Assembly (NCBI GenBank): GCA_028868375.1
Contig: JAGWUP010000003.1
Location: 219,048-283,047 of the forward strand
DNA from: Elusimicrobiota bacterium
GTDB taxonomy: Bacteria; Elusimicrobiota; Elusimicrobia; UBA1565; UBA9628
Reading direction: 5' to 3'
DNA: 64,000 nt
The position numbers were made by a program, and so were the translations under genes. Shown here piece by piece: positions 7,796-16,140 of the stretch (its first letter is position 1; the number at the start of each line of letters is the position of its first letter). The notes under the pieces are model-generated. The model searched no databases and was not told the origin of the DNA. It was given only the letters and a program-made list of their open reading frames with translations.

Positions 7796-8935
7796 ATGGC
7801 CACGAGCATGCGCCAAGCCCCCGCGAGCGATCCGCCATCCTCCGTCGTCGACAGCCTGATCGGCAAGGAGATACGGAAGGCCAAGCTTCTCGTCACCGAC
7901 CGCTGCAACCTCGGCTGCCCCTACTGCTACGTCAGCGACCGGGGCCGGGACATGAGCTGGCCGGTGGCGCGCAACGCCGTGGAGCTGCTCCTGCGCAGCG
8001 GCGGCGAGGACAAGCTGATCTCCCTCTTCGGCGGCGAGCCGCTGCTCAACTTCGGGCTGATCGAGCGGATCGCTCCCTACGCGCGCAAGCGGGCGGAGGC
8101 CCTGGGCAAGAAGCTGGTGCTCTCGATGATCACGAGCGCCTCCATCCTCAAGCCGAGCCACCTCTCCTTTCTGCGCGAGCAGCGCGTGCGCGTGGCGGTC
8201 AGCCTGGGCGGCGTCCGCGAGGATCACGACGCCTACCGCCTCTTTCGCGGCGGCGGCGGCAGCTACGAAAGCGCGCGGCGAATCCTGCCCGCGCTCTTCG
8301 AGGCCCTAGGCCCCGAGAAGGCCGGGGTTTCCTTCTGCGTCTTGCCCTCCACCGTGGAGCGGCTGCGCCGCAATTTCCTGCATCTTTTAAGCCTGGGCTT
8401 CCGCTATTTCAATTTCGAGATCATCCAGGATTTCGAGCCCTGGACGCCCGGCCACGCGGAGATCTTCCTGGAGCAGGCGGAGCGCCTGCTGCGGGACTGC
8501 CTGGAAGGCGTGGAGGGCGGAGACCCCATCTACGTCAATTCCGTCAATTGGGAGCTGGCCCGCAAGCGGCTAAGCGCCTCCTTGGGCGTCCAGTGCCCCT
8601 TCAACTATTTGCTGCGCGTCTACCCCGGAGGAGAGCTCGTTTTCTCCCACTCCGCCATGAACGACTCCGACGGGCAGCGCTACGTCTTCGGGAACCTGGC
8701 CTCGGGAGAGCTGCGCTCCTACGGGCGCTGCGCCTTCGACGCCGACGCGGCGGACTGCCGCTCCTGCGTCATCGACTACTTCGCCGGACGCCGCTTCGAC
8801 CGGGGCGCCAGCCTCATCCACGGCGCCCTCCAGCAGCTCTCCCTCAAGATGGCCGAGCATGTCCTGCGGCGCGCGCCAACGGATCGGCGCTATCGCCGCT
8901 ACGCGGAGAAGACGCGGGAGGACGTCCTGTTTTGA
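7796..8935 (+). CDS. Radical SAM enzyme with C-terminal Cys motif (1 of 6 in the locus)
   Basis: A 379-residue radical-SAM protein. The [4Fe-4S] motif CNLGCPYC has Cys37, Cys41 and Cys44, followed by the SAM-binding FGGEPLLNF motif. The C-terminal part has a Cys (GVQCPFNYL) and a CAFDADAADCRSC segment, suggesting at least one auxiliary cluster of SPASM/twitch type as in peptide-modifying enzymes. It is first of three tightly coupled radical-SAM genes; the stop overlaps the next TTG start (TTGA). An in-frame ATG at 7808 is an alternative start. Peptide or precursor modification is inferred from family and context; substrate unknown. Confidence 0.85.
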   Translation: MATSMRQAPASDPPSSVVDSLIGKEIRKAKLLVTDRCNLGCPYCYVSDRGRDMSWPVARNAVELLLRSGGEDKLISLFGGEPLLNFGLIERIAPYARKRAEALGKKLVLSMITSASILKPSHLSFLREQRVRVAVSLGGVREDHDAYRLFRGGGGSYESARRILPALFEALGPEKAGVSFCVLPSTVERLRRNFLHLLSLGFRYFNFEIIQDFEPWTPGHAEIFLEQAERLLRDCLEGVEGGDPIYVNSVNWELARKRLSASLGVQCPFNYLLRVYPGGELVFSHSAMNDSDGQRYVFGNLASGELRSYGRCAFDADAADCRSCVIDYFAGRRFDRGASLIHGALQQLSLKMAEHVLRRAPTDRRYRRYAEKTREDVLF

Positions 8936-10065
8936 AGGCCCTAAAGCTTCCCGAGCCCCGCCCCGCGCGGGACTTGCGCCGCGTCTCCTCCTACCCCTGC
9001 CAACTGGAGCTGTCGATCGGCGAGAAATGCAACCTCGCCTGCGACTACTGCTTCGTGGACAAGAGCAGCCCCGCCGTCGCCCGCTGGAGCGCGGTGCGCC
9101 GGGCCATCGACACCATCCTCTCCTATCCCCACGAGCGCTTCACGATCACCTTCACGACGATGGAGCCGCTGCTCCATGCCGAGACCTGGAAGCGCGCCGT
9201 CGACCATATCCTCTCCGTGGCGGACAAGAAAGGCCTCGAGGTCAAGATCATCACCACGACCAACGGCCTTCTGCTCACCGATTCCGTGCGGCGCTTCATC
9301 GAGGCCACCGACGAGAGGCTTTGGATCAACATCAGCCTCGACGGCCTGCCCGCAAGCCACAACCGCCACCGCCTGCTCCACGGCGGCTCCGGCCGGGACT
9401 CCTTCGCGCTCAGCTGGAAAAATTTCGACGCCCTGCCGCGAAATCGCACTCGGGTCATCTGCACCATCTGCCCTTCCGAGGCGCCGGCGCTCTCCCGCAA
9501 CCTGGATTTTTTCCTGCAGGAGGGCTTCCTCCACATCGACCTCTTTCCCGACATCCTGTCCCTGTGGAGCCGCAAGCGCCTGGCCCTCGTCTCGCGCCAG
9601 ATCGAGCGCTTCATCGAGCGGATCAACCCGGCCTCCGGCCGCTACAACCTGCGCCTGCTCAACCGCCTCTGGGGCACGCCCTACAACGAGAAGATACTCT
9701 TCGGCTCGGACGAGCGCTACTACGCCTACGAGGGCGTGCTCCTCATCCCCTACGAGCAGCGCGCCCCCTACATCGTGGGAAACGCGGCGGACGGCCCGGA
9801 CCTGGCCCTGCGCCAGCGCCTCTTCGGGGACATCTTCTCCGAGTTCGCCCGCCGGACCGGCGACGCCTGCGCCGCCTGCCGCTTCAACGGCATCTGCTCC
9901 TATCCCACGCCCCTGCTGCTCTGGTGCGATTCCCGCGGGCTCGATCTGCGCCGCTACTTCGACAGCTTCGGGCGCGTCGCCCAGGCCTTCATCGAGCTGT
10001 CGCAGCGCGTCGAGGAGAGATCCCGCAACGCCACCGACGAGGCGCGCCTGCGCTCTCTGCGATGA
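8932..10065 (+). CDS. Radical SAM enzyme (2 of 6), SPASM-like C-terminus
   Basis: A 377-residue protein with CNLACDYC (Cys33, 37, 40). The usual GGEP motif is replaced by TTMEPLLH, keeping the Glu-Pro. The TTTNGLL and NISLDGLPASHNRHR segments match the radical-SAM barrel, and the C-terminal CAACRFNGIC motif looks like an auxiliary-cluster site. The TTG start overlaps the preceding stop, and the gene's own stop overlaps the next ATG (ATGA). It is clearly paralogous to its downstream neighbour along the whole barrel (shared YCFVD, TFT-x-x-EP, TTNGL, LLNRLWG-[TP]), pointing to a tandem duplication. Confidence 0.85.
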   Translation: MKALKLPEPRPARDLRRVSSYPCQLELSIGEKCNLACDYCFVDKSSPAVARWSAVRRAIDTILSYPHERFTITFTTMEPLLHAETWKRAVDHILSVADKKGLEVKIITTTNGLLLTDSVRRFIEATDERLWINISLDGLPASHNRHRLLHGGSGRDSFALSWKNFDALPRNRTRVICTICPSEAPALSRNLDFFLQEGFLHIDLFPDILSLWSRKRLALVSRQIERFIERINPASGRYNLRLLNRLWGTPYNEKILFGSDERYYAYEGVLLIPYEQRAPYIVGNAADGPDLALRQRLFGDIFSEFARRTGDACAACRFNGICSYPTPLLLWCDSRGLDLRRYFDSFGRVAQAFIELSQRVEERSRNATDEARLRSLR

Positions 10066-11168
10066 GGGACGTCCCCGTCCTCGAGCCTTACCCCGCGCAA
10101 GCCGAGATCGTCCTGGGAGGCGCCTGCGATTTGAGCTGCTCCTACTGCTTCGTGGACCATCGCGGACCCGAGGCGGCCGATCCGACCGCCATCGAGCGCG
10201 CCGTGGAGCGGGTCCTCGAGCTGCCTCGGCGCGAGCTGACCTTCACCTTCACCCTGCTCGAACCCTTCACCCGGGCCGGGCTGTGGATGAGGCTGGTCGA
10301 GCGCATCCTCTCCGGCGCGGACAAGCGCGGCAAGAGCGTCCAAATCGTCGCCACGACCAACGGCCTGCGGCTCGACCGCCGGCTGCGGCGCTTCCTTGAA
10401 GGCGCGCGCTCCCGCGTCCGCCTCAACGTCAGCCTGGACGGCGCTCCCGCCAGCCACGACCTCCATCGGCGCGGCGCGCTCCATGCCGGCTCCTTTCGGC
10501 AAGCCTGGGAGAACGTGCGGCAGCTGCCGCCGGGCGAGCTTCGCGCCGTCTACACGGCCACCCCGGACCGCCTCGACCGCCTGGCCGCCGACCTGGGCTT
10601 CATCGCCGGTCTGGGCCTGCGGCGCATCGACGTCTTTCCGGACGCCTTCGCGCCCTGGACGGCCGCCCGGCTGCGTCAGCTCGGCAGCGTCCTCTCCCCG
10701 CTGCTCGGCGCGGCTTCGGCGGCGTCGGAAGCGATGGAATGGCGGCTGCTCAACCGGCTCTGGGGACCCACCCACCACGGCAAGGTGCTCATCGACGCCG
10801 ACGGCTCCTTTTACCTTTATGAATGGGCGCGCCTTCTGCCGCCCGGGCGCCGGGCGCGCTATCGCCTGGGAGACGCCCGCCGCGTCGACTGGAGCCGCAG
10901 GCTTAAGCTGCACGAGACCCTCCTGGGCGCGCTGGCCAGCCGCGGCTGGTTCAAGCGGGAGCGCGGGCTGCGGCGCCTGGCCTGGCCGACCCCGCTGCTC
11001 CTGCGCCATGGGCGCAGCGGCCCGGCCCTGGAGGACGCCCTGCGCCGTTACGGGCGCCTGGCCGAGTTGATGGTGGGCTTGGCGTCCGGCGCCCCGCCGC
11101 AAGTCCTGTCCGCCTCGGACCGGGCGCGCCTGCAGGCAGGCTTCGCGCGGCCTCAGCCGGCGCCGTAG
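10062..11168 (+). CDS. Radical SAM enzyme (3 of 6), no C-terminal Cys cluster
   Basis: A 368-residue paralogue of the preceding protein, with CDLSCSYC (Cys22, 26, 29). The GGEP motif is further altered to LLEPFTR. NVSLDGAPASHDLHR and LLNRLWGPTHHGK align with the neighbour, but the CAACxxxxxC cluster of that protein is absent, so it probably carries only the SAM cluster. Loss of the auxiliary cluster suggests a changed substrate or a partner subunit role. The last gene of the rightward trio; its end overlaps the convergent 14-gene operon by 16 bases. Confidence 0.82.
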   Translation: MRDVPVLEPYPAQAEIVLGGACDLSCSYCFVDHRGPEAADPTAIERAVERVLELPRRELTFTFTLLEPFTRAGLWMRLVERILSGADKRGKSVQIVATTNGLRLDRRLRRFLEGARSRVRLNVSLDGAPASHDLHRRGALHAGSFRQAWENVRQLPPGELRAVYTATPDRLDRLAADLGFIAGLGLRRIDVFPDAFAPWTAARLRQLGSVLSPLLGAASAASEAMEWRLLNRLWGPTHHGKVLIDADGSFYLYEWARLLPPGRRARYRLGDARRVDWSRRLKLHETLLGALASRGWFKRERGLRRLAWPTPLLLRHGRSGPALEDALRRYGRLAELMVGLASGAPPQVLSASDRARLQAGFARPQPAP

Positions 11169-11875
11169 GCCCAAAGGCGGTCCGGCTCGAAAAGCAGCTC
11201 GCAGACCGTCCCGGCGCCCGCGGCCGCGGCCATCCCCGCTGAGCGCTCCTGGAAGGCTCGCGCGGCGTCCAGGCCCAGGAAATGGGGCCACGGCAGGGGC
11301 TCTTGCAGGCGCAGAGACCAGCAGCCGCTGGGCCTTTTCTGGCCGCCGGCCAAATCCCAATGCATCACGCTGTCGCGAACCGGAGCGAAGGCGGCCAGCT
11401 CCCGGAGCACCTTGCGCGCCGCCGAATCCCCGAAGTCCAGCGCTCCCCAAGCCACCGGCTCGAGCAGAAGGGCGGCGGCCGGGCGGCCGGGAACCGCGAG
11501 CAGAAAGCGCGCCAACCGCCGGGAGGAGGGCTCGGCGCCCGCGTAGAGGAGGCCGCGCGTCCAGCGCCCCGCCTTCAGGTCCCAACGGATCTCGAGGCGG
11601 GGCCACGGCGAGTCCGAAAGAGAGCAAGCCCGGGCCGGCGTCCGGCCGAACAGGGCCGCCAGCGCCTGGCGCCAGGGGCGGGGCCGAGCCGCCGCGCCGC
11701 GATAGCGCACGGCGATCTCGCTTCGCTCGGGAAAGCTTGAGACGCCGAGCTCCCAGCCGTCCCCCAGCCCCGCGGCCTCAAGGCCGCGCAGCAGCGAGGC
11801 CAAGGCGGCATCCCGCCCCCGGCCGAAGCGCTCGTTAAAGCGCTCCAGGCGGCGCGCGAGGAGCCGGCTATCCAT
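11153..11875 (-). CDS. Unknown protein, last gene of the 14-gene operon
   Basis: A 240-residue protein I do not recognise. It is predicted soluble, rich in Ala, Arg and Trp, with strand-like segments (LEIRWDLKAGRWTRGLLYAG, PAAALLLEPVAWGALDF, SCWSLRLQEP) that resemble in rhythm, not clearly in sequence, the 304-residue paralogues of this locus. The ATG overlaps the stop of the HEXXH gene by 8 bases, so it is almost certainly co-translated and functionally linked to that protein. No catalytic motif is visible. Confidence 0.65.
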   Translation of the reverse strand: MDSRLLARRLERFNERFGRGRDAALASLLRGLEAAGLGDGWELGVSSFPERSEIAVRYRGAAARPRPWRQALAALFGRTPARACSLSDSPWPRLEIRWDLKAGRWTRGLLYAGAEPSSRRLARFLLAVPGRPAAALLLEPVAWGALDFGDSAARKVLRELAAFAPVRDSVMHWDLAGGQKRPSGCWSLRLQEPLPWPHFLGLDAARAFQERSAGMAAAAGAGTVCELLFEPDRLWAYGAG

Positions 11876-13187
11876 CGCCGCCCCCGCCATGGCAGCCCGT
11901 TGCGCCCAGGGCGTGCTTGGCGCGGTGCTCCGCGCAGCGCTGTCTCTGGACCTCGACGATCTCCGGATCGAACCATTGGGCCGCGTGCCAAAGCAGGCCA
12001 AGCTCCCGCCACATGCCGTCGAGCAGCTCGGCGCCGAATTCAGTGAAGACCCCGTAGAACTGCAGGGTGCGCAGGGCGTCCTCGATCTGGAACAGCCTCA
12101 GCGCCACCGCCCCCGTCGCCTTTTCCCGCCGCTCGCCCCGCAAGCGGTCCCGCTCGAGCAGGCCCAGCAAATAGCGCGCGACGTTCAGGAAGGCATGCGC
12201 GCCCAGCAGCGCTCCCCAAAGCCGCCGCGGGTCCCGGCGCCAGGGAGAATAGAACACCTTGCCGCCCTGTCCCGGCCGCAGCACGGGATCGGCGGCCAGC
12301 AGGCGATAGAGCTTTTGATGGCAAAACTCGTGGATCAGGGTCTCCGCCTGGAGCAATGGGTCCCTTGAAGCGGACAGGCAGATGGCTCCGCGCAGGTTTC
12401 CGAAGGAAGAGCTGACGCTGTCGTGGCCGTCGGGATTGCGCAGCGGCACGATCATCCGCACCGCGTCGAGCAGCTCCTCGCAGAGCGGCGGGTCGATCTC
12501 CCGAATGTCGCGCAGGGCCTCCTCGAGCGGGCCTAGAAAGCGCGGCAGCCCGCGGCCCGCAAGCGGGTCGACCTGCCGGACCAGATCGAGGACGAGCCGG
12601 CTGGAGCGCTCCACCATCAGGCCGCCCGCCAGCTCCGGATTGCGCCCCAAGCGCGCCTCGCCGACGGCGGCCGCGCCGCCGCCCGCGGCCCGCAAGAGCA
12701 GCTTCTTGGCGACCACGACCTCCGCGCCCGACAGAGACAGGCGAAGGCCGCCGTCTTGCGCCGACAGCCGCAGGGACTGGCCCGCCCTCCGGCGCGGGAA
12801 GCTGAGAAAGACCGGCCCGCCGTAGAGGTTCAGGCGCGCCTGCGCGTCGAGCCTGGCGCCGAGCTTGAGCGATTCGCCGCGCAGGCAGGCCAGCCAAGCC
12901 GCGAAGCCTTGGACGCAGTCGAAAAGCCGCTCCGGCTCGCGGCCGGAGGCCGCCCACAGCCAATAATCGAACGCCGGATGGACGAGCAGGCGCTCCCGGC
13001 GAGGATCATCCTTCGACAACAGATAGCCGATCGCCTCCGCGCCGTCGCCATTGCGCCCGCGCGCTTTCGCCCGCAGCGCGGACAGCCGCGACAAAGCCTC
13101 CGCCGATCTCAGCCGCGCGACGGCGCGCCACTCCGGGCTCAGGCCGCCGCCGTAGATCCAGCGCCGCGCCGTCAATTTTGCCCTCAT
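11868..13187 (-). CDS. HEXXH-motif putative peptide modification protein
   Basis: A 439-residue protein with a zinc-protease-like motif HEFCH (residues 286-290) inside ETLIHEFCHQKLYRLL. The flanking blocks DSVSSSFGNLRGAICLS upstream and FYSPWRRDPRRLWGALLGAHAFLNVA downstream are characteristic of the HEXXH-motif domain found next to radical-SAM and other RiPP enzymes. Members are thought to process or modify peptides, but no activity is established. The C-terminus ends in a Gly/His-rich tail (TGCHGGGGDG). The start (ATGA) overlaps the stop of the upstream unknown gene. A role in maturing the His-rich precursor of this operon is inferred. Confidence 0.82.
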   Translation of the reverse strand: MRAKLTARRWIYGGGLSPEWRAVARLRSAEALSRLSALRAKARGRNGDGAEAIGYLLSKDDPRRERLLVHPAFDYWLWAASGREPERLFDCVQGFAAWLACLRGESLKLGARLDAQARLNLYGGPVFLSFPRRRAGQSLRLSAQDGGLRLSLSGAEVVVAKKLLLRAAGGGAAAVGEARLGRNPELAGGLMVERSSRLVLDLVRQVDPLAGRGLPRFLGPLEEALRDIREIDPPLCEELLDAVRMIVPLRNPDGHDSVSSSFGNLRGAICLSASRDPLLQAETLIHEFCHQKLYRLLAADPVLRPGQGGKVFYSPWRRDPRRLWGALLGAHAFLNVARYLLGLLERDRLRGERREKATGAVALRLFQIEDALRTLQFYGVFTEFGAELLDGMWRELGLLWHAAQWFDPEIVEVQRQRCAEHRAKHALGATGCHGGGGDG

Positions 13188-14098
13188 CGCGGCAGCGCCC
13201 GCAGGTAAGCCGTGACCGCGCCGTCCGGCTCGAAGCTGACGAGACTCAAGCGCAGGCGCTTGGAGCGCAGCAAGCCTTCCATGGGCGAGGCGTCGGCCTC
13301 CCGCCCCAGGACGGCCGCGATCGCCGCGCAGGCCCGCCCGAGGGCCGCCTCGTCGCCGCAGAGGACGTCCTCGCGAAACTCGATAAAGAGCTTTTCCTTG
13401 AGGATCGCTCCACCCGGCTCGCGCATCTCGCTGAAGAACAGAAAATGCTCGAAGCCGCCGAAGCGGCGCTCGACGGCGCCGCGCAGGCGGCGCAGCGCGG
13501 GCCCCGGCCGCGTGCCGGCGTCGACGAGGTAGTAGCACTTATAGACGAGCCTGTCCCCCAGCAGGTCGAAGCCGAGGTTGAGCATCCGCTCCGGCCGCCG
13601 CCTCGGCCGCGCGCAGCCGAGTTTAGCCAGGCAGCGGGCGGCGGCGGCGGGGTAATCGTGGGGACAGAAGCGGACGCGCCCTTTTCGATCGACCCCGCCC
13701 CAGATCAGCCAGAAGCCGAAGACGCTGGAGCGCGCGTCGATCTCCGAGCCGAAATACAAGTCGACCGGGGTCTCGGCCAGGCCGCCCATGGCCAGGCGCA
13801 GAGCCTCGGTGTCCGCCCCATAGGCGCGGGCGATCCCGCAGCAGCCCTTCAAGCGCTCGAGAAACAGGCTGCCGTCGCGGCAGGAATAGCCGTCGGCGTC
13901 CATGTTCAAGAAGCGGCCCGTCGGCAGGGCGCGGCCGGCCTTGAACTTGACCGACATCTCGTAGCGGGTAAGCCCCAGGGGATCGAGCTGCGAGACTCCG
14001 CCCATCACTTCCAAGGAGCGCCGCGCCGCCGAGGAAGGCACTCTGGAGCGCGCCATCAGGTCCCGGAAGGCGCGCGGCGCGCTCGTCGGCGGCCTCAC
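13184..14098 (-). CDS. Unknown protein, paralogue of the 4,139-5,053 protein
   Basis: A 304-residue protein matching the 4,139-5,053 product in length and in a chain of motifs: PVDLYFGSEID, SSVFGFWLIWGGVD, LNLGFDL, YKCYYL, LFFSE and FEPDGAVTAYL. Additional N-terminal features are RYEMSVKFKAG and FLNMDADGYSC. The GTG at 14098 overlaps the upstream radical-SAM stop (GTGA); a GTG at 14107 is also possible. Duplication of this gene to both arms of the locus is strong evidence that the arms belong to one system. No catalytic motif is recognised; a beta-barrel or strand-rich fold is likely. Confidence 0.7.
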   Translation of the reverse strand: MRPPTSAPRAFRDLMARSRVPSSAARRSLEVMGGVSQLDPLGLTRYEMSVKFKAGRALPTGRFLNMDADGYSCRDGSLFLERLKGCCGIARAYGADTEALRLAMGGLAETPVDLYFGSEIDARSSVFGFWLIWGGVDRKGRVRFCPHDYPAAAARCLAKLGCARPRRRPERMLNLGFDLLGDRLVYKCYYLVDAGTRPGPALRRLRGAVERRFGGFEHFLFFSEMREPGGAILKEKLFIEFREDVLCGDEAALGRACAAIAAVLGREADASPMEGLLRSKRLRLSLVSFEPDGAVTAYLRALPR

Positions 14099-15054
14099 TG
14101 CGAGCACCCCAGGTCCGCGGCTTGCCGCAGGTAGTCGGCGAAAGCCCCGCGCCGCCCGCCCAAAAGCAGCAGCCTGCGCGCCAAGGCCGAGGCCGCGCGC
14201 TGGCGCAGCTCCAAGATCGAGCCCAGGCTTTCCGCGCGAAAGCGCGCCTCGGCATGGGCGAAGGGATAGGGCATGTCGGAAAAGCGCCCCGAGGGATGGA
14301 CCTGCAGGGCCGGGCGATCCTCGCTGCCTGAAATCGAGTGAAAGAGCATCCTGTTGACCGGCTGGAGGAAGGCCGGGACGCCGTCACGAATCGAGCCTTC
14401 CACCCGCGCGCGCACCCGGGCGAAGCGGCGAGAAAACAGGGACCTGGCGCTCCGCGTCCAGGCGGGGCCCTGGATCATCTCGAAATTGACGTTGCGAAAG
14501 CCCAGGGAAAGCAGCCGGGAGAAATCCGCGGCCATGCCGGAGACGGCCTGCGGATGGACGCCCTGCAGGGCCGTCAATTGCTCCGGCGGCAGGATGGAGG
14601 CCGCCAAGGCCGCCCCCCTCTCCGCCTGGCGCGCCGAGCCCCGCCCATCGCCATGGCGGCGATAGCGGTCGTGGAAGCGGCCGTCCAGGCTGATGCACAG
14701 ATGCACGCGCTCTCGCCGGAAGAAGCCCAGGGAGGCGGCGTCCAGCAGCAGGCCGTTGGTGGCCACAGAGAGGCGGACCGTCTTGCCTCGCTCCTTCTCG
14801 AGGAAGCGCGCGCGCAGGATCATCTCCTCCAAGAGCGGCCAGCGCGTCATGGGCTCTCCGCCGTAGATGCCGATGACCTTGAGCGGCCCGGGGGAGGAAA
14901 TGAGCTCGTCCAAGACCGCCCGCGCGGCCGATCGGCTCATGCGCTCGCCGCGCTCCTTGTCGATGAAGCAATAGGAGCAGCGCAGATTGCAATCCGAGGT
15001 GATCGCGATCCGGGCTCGAAGCACGTCGCAGTCCGTTCTCACAGAAGTCGGCAT
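14095..15054 (-). CDS. Radical SAM enzyme (4 of 6)
   Basis: A 319-residue protein with CNLRCSYC (Cys22, 26, 29) preceded by ITSD, an intact IYGGEPMTRW motif, SVATNGLLLD and CISLDGRFHDRYRRHG. There is no obvious SPASM cluster in the C-terminal third, only an isolated Cys near the end, so it may be a short radical-SAM protein with the SAM cluster alone. The ATG at 15054 lies inside the end of the A24-peptidase gene (16-base overlap); an in-frame upstream GTG would extend it into that gene and was rejected. Resembles the first enzyme at 7,796 in layout (FNFEIIQ versus VNFEMIQ). Confidence 0.84.
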   Translation of the reverse strand: MPTSVRTDCDVLRARIAITSDCNLRCSYCFIDKERGERMSRSAARAVLDELISSPGPLKVIGIYGGEPMTRWPLLEEMILRARFLEKERGKTVRLSVATNGLLLDAASLGFFRRERVHLCISLDGRFHDRYRRHGDGRGSARQAERGAALAASILPPEQLTALQGVHPQAVSGMAADFSRLLSLGFRNVNFEMIQGPAWTRSARSLFSRRFARVRARVEGSIRDGVPAFLQPVNRMLFHSISGSEDRPALQVHPSGRFSDMPYPFAHAEARFRAESLGSILELRQRAASALARRLLLLGGRRGAFADYLRQAADLGCSQ

Positions 15055-16133
15055 GCCATGGAGACCACGTCGCGGCGAATCAGCAGGGTCAGCCAGGTTC
15101 CCGCGAACATCCAGAAGGCGAAGGGATAGGAGCGATAGACCAGGACCGGGATGTTCTTCGCCTTGCACCAGCGCCGCAGATAGGCGGTCTGGCCGGCGCG
15201 CAGCCCGTCAGGATAAAGCTTGCCCAGCCCGGCCATGTCGAAGGAGGAATCCGCCCGCAGGGTCTCGACGAACTGGCCGCTCAAGACCATCGAGGGCATG
15301 AGCTTCTCGCAGTCGACGAAGACGGCCTCAGGCGACTCGAAGCGCTCGCAGAGAATTCCCAGCGCGGCGCCCGCGAACGCCCAATAGCCGGCCATGCGCA
15401 GCGAGTCCAGGGCGATGTCCCTGGCGGTCTCGTAGTCGTGAAGCCTCCCCAGAACCAAGAGCGCCAGGGCGGCGGCCAGGACCATCTGGATTCGGACGAG
15501 GCGGCCGCGCGCCATGGCCCCGCCCAGCCAGCGCGCCGCCATGGCCCCGCCCAGCACGGCGTAGAGCATCGCCGAACTGCCGAAGCGGGCGGCGACCCAG
15601 CGGTACCAAAGCAGGGAGAGGACGTAAAGAGCGAGCAAGGGCGGCAGCTGGCCGCCCAACTGGCGCCTTGCGGCGCCCAAGAGGGCAAGTCCGCCGGATC
15701 GCGCCTGCTCCAAGGCGGCGGCCGCGGCCCTGCGCGCGCCGAGGCCGATTCCTCCCTTGGCCTTGCGCGCCAAGGGCTCGAGCAGGAAGAAGGCGGCGGC
15801 CAGAACGAAGATGTTGGTCAGATGGGTCAGGCTCAAGCGCAGCGGGGAATAAGGCGCTCGCGGCAGCAAGTAGAGCAGAAGCGCCTCCAGGAGCACGAAC
15901 AGCTTGGCGTCCCCGGCCGGCCAGACCCCCCAGCACCACAGCGACAGGGAAATTCCCAGGCTCAAGGCCACCTGCAGGGCCATCACGCCGCCCAGACCGT
16001 TCCACCAGGCCGCCGAAGCCACCAGCAGCAGGCCGGCCAGCAGGACTCCGTTGGAGATCAGCCGCCTGCGCCAATCGCCGACCGACAAGAGCAGCCACAG
16101 CCCGATGAAGACCGCCCAGGCGACCCAACGCAT
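15039..16133 (-). CDS. A24 prepilin-peptidase-like polytopic membrane aspartyl protease
   Basis: A 364-residue membrane protein. The N-terminal third matches the type IV prepilin/preflagellin peptidase core: Asp20 after the first membrane segment (SVGDWRRRLISN) and PAGDAKL with Asp75, the same spacing as the two catalytic Asp of FlaK/PibD. The first Gly of the GxGD motif is Pro here. Six or so further membrane segments follow, then a hydrophilic region (about 270-335) that is not part of known A24 enzymes. It sits 7 bases after the Cys-rich exported protein, within the Hxs operon. Inferred role: cleaving a leader from the modified precursor or an exported partner at the inner membrane. Confidence 0.72.
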   Translation of the reverse strand: MRWVAWAVFIGLWLLLSVGDWRRRLISNGVLLAGLLLVASAAWWNGLGGVMALQVALSLGISLSLWCWGVWPAGDAKLFVLLEALLLYLLPRAPYSPLRLSLTHLTNIFVLAAAFFLLEPLARKAKGGIGLGARRAAAAALEQARSGGLALLGAARRQLGGQLPPLLALYVLSLLWYRWVAARFGSSAMLYAVLGGAMAARWLGGAMARGRLVRIQMVLAAALALLVLGRLHDYETARDIALDSLRMAGYWAFAGAALGILCERFESPEAVFVDCEKLMPSMVLSGQFVETLRADSSFDMAGLGKLYPDGLRAGQTAYLRRWCKAKNIPVLVYRSYPFAFWMFAGTWLTLLIRRDVVSMACRLL

Positions 16134-16140
16134 GCTGCGT

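Noticed and set aside
5919..7859. A 646-codon open frame on the plus strand across the TPR gene
   Set aside because: Arg/Gly/Pro/Gln-rich composition with no domain pattern. It is the antisense shadow of the TPR repeats, as expected at this GC content.
8548..8931. An upstream extension of the second radical-SAM gene
   Set aside because: The extra sequence is Arg/Leu-rich and antisense-like to the first gene's frame; the TTG at 8932 gives a TTGA junction and the usual distance to the Cys motif.
15281..15688. Several Trp/Ser/Pro-rich frames inside the A24-peptidase gene
   Set aside because: They are out-of-frame readings of hydrophobic segments; the continuous 364-residue frame has the catalytic motifs and coupled ends.
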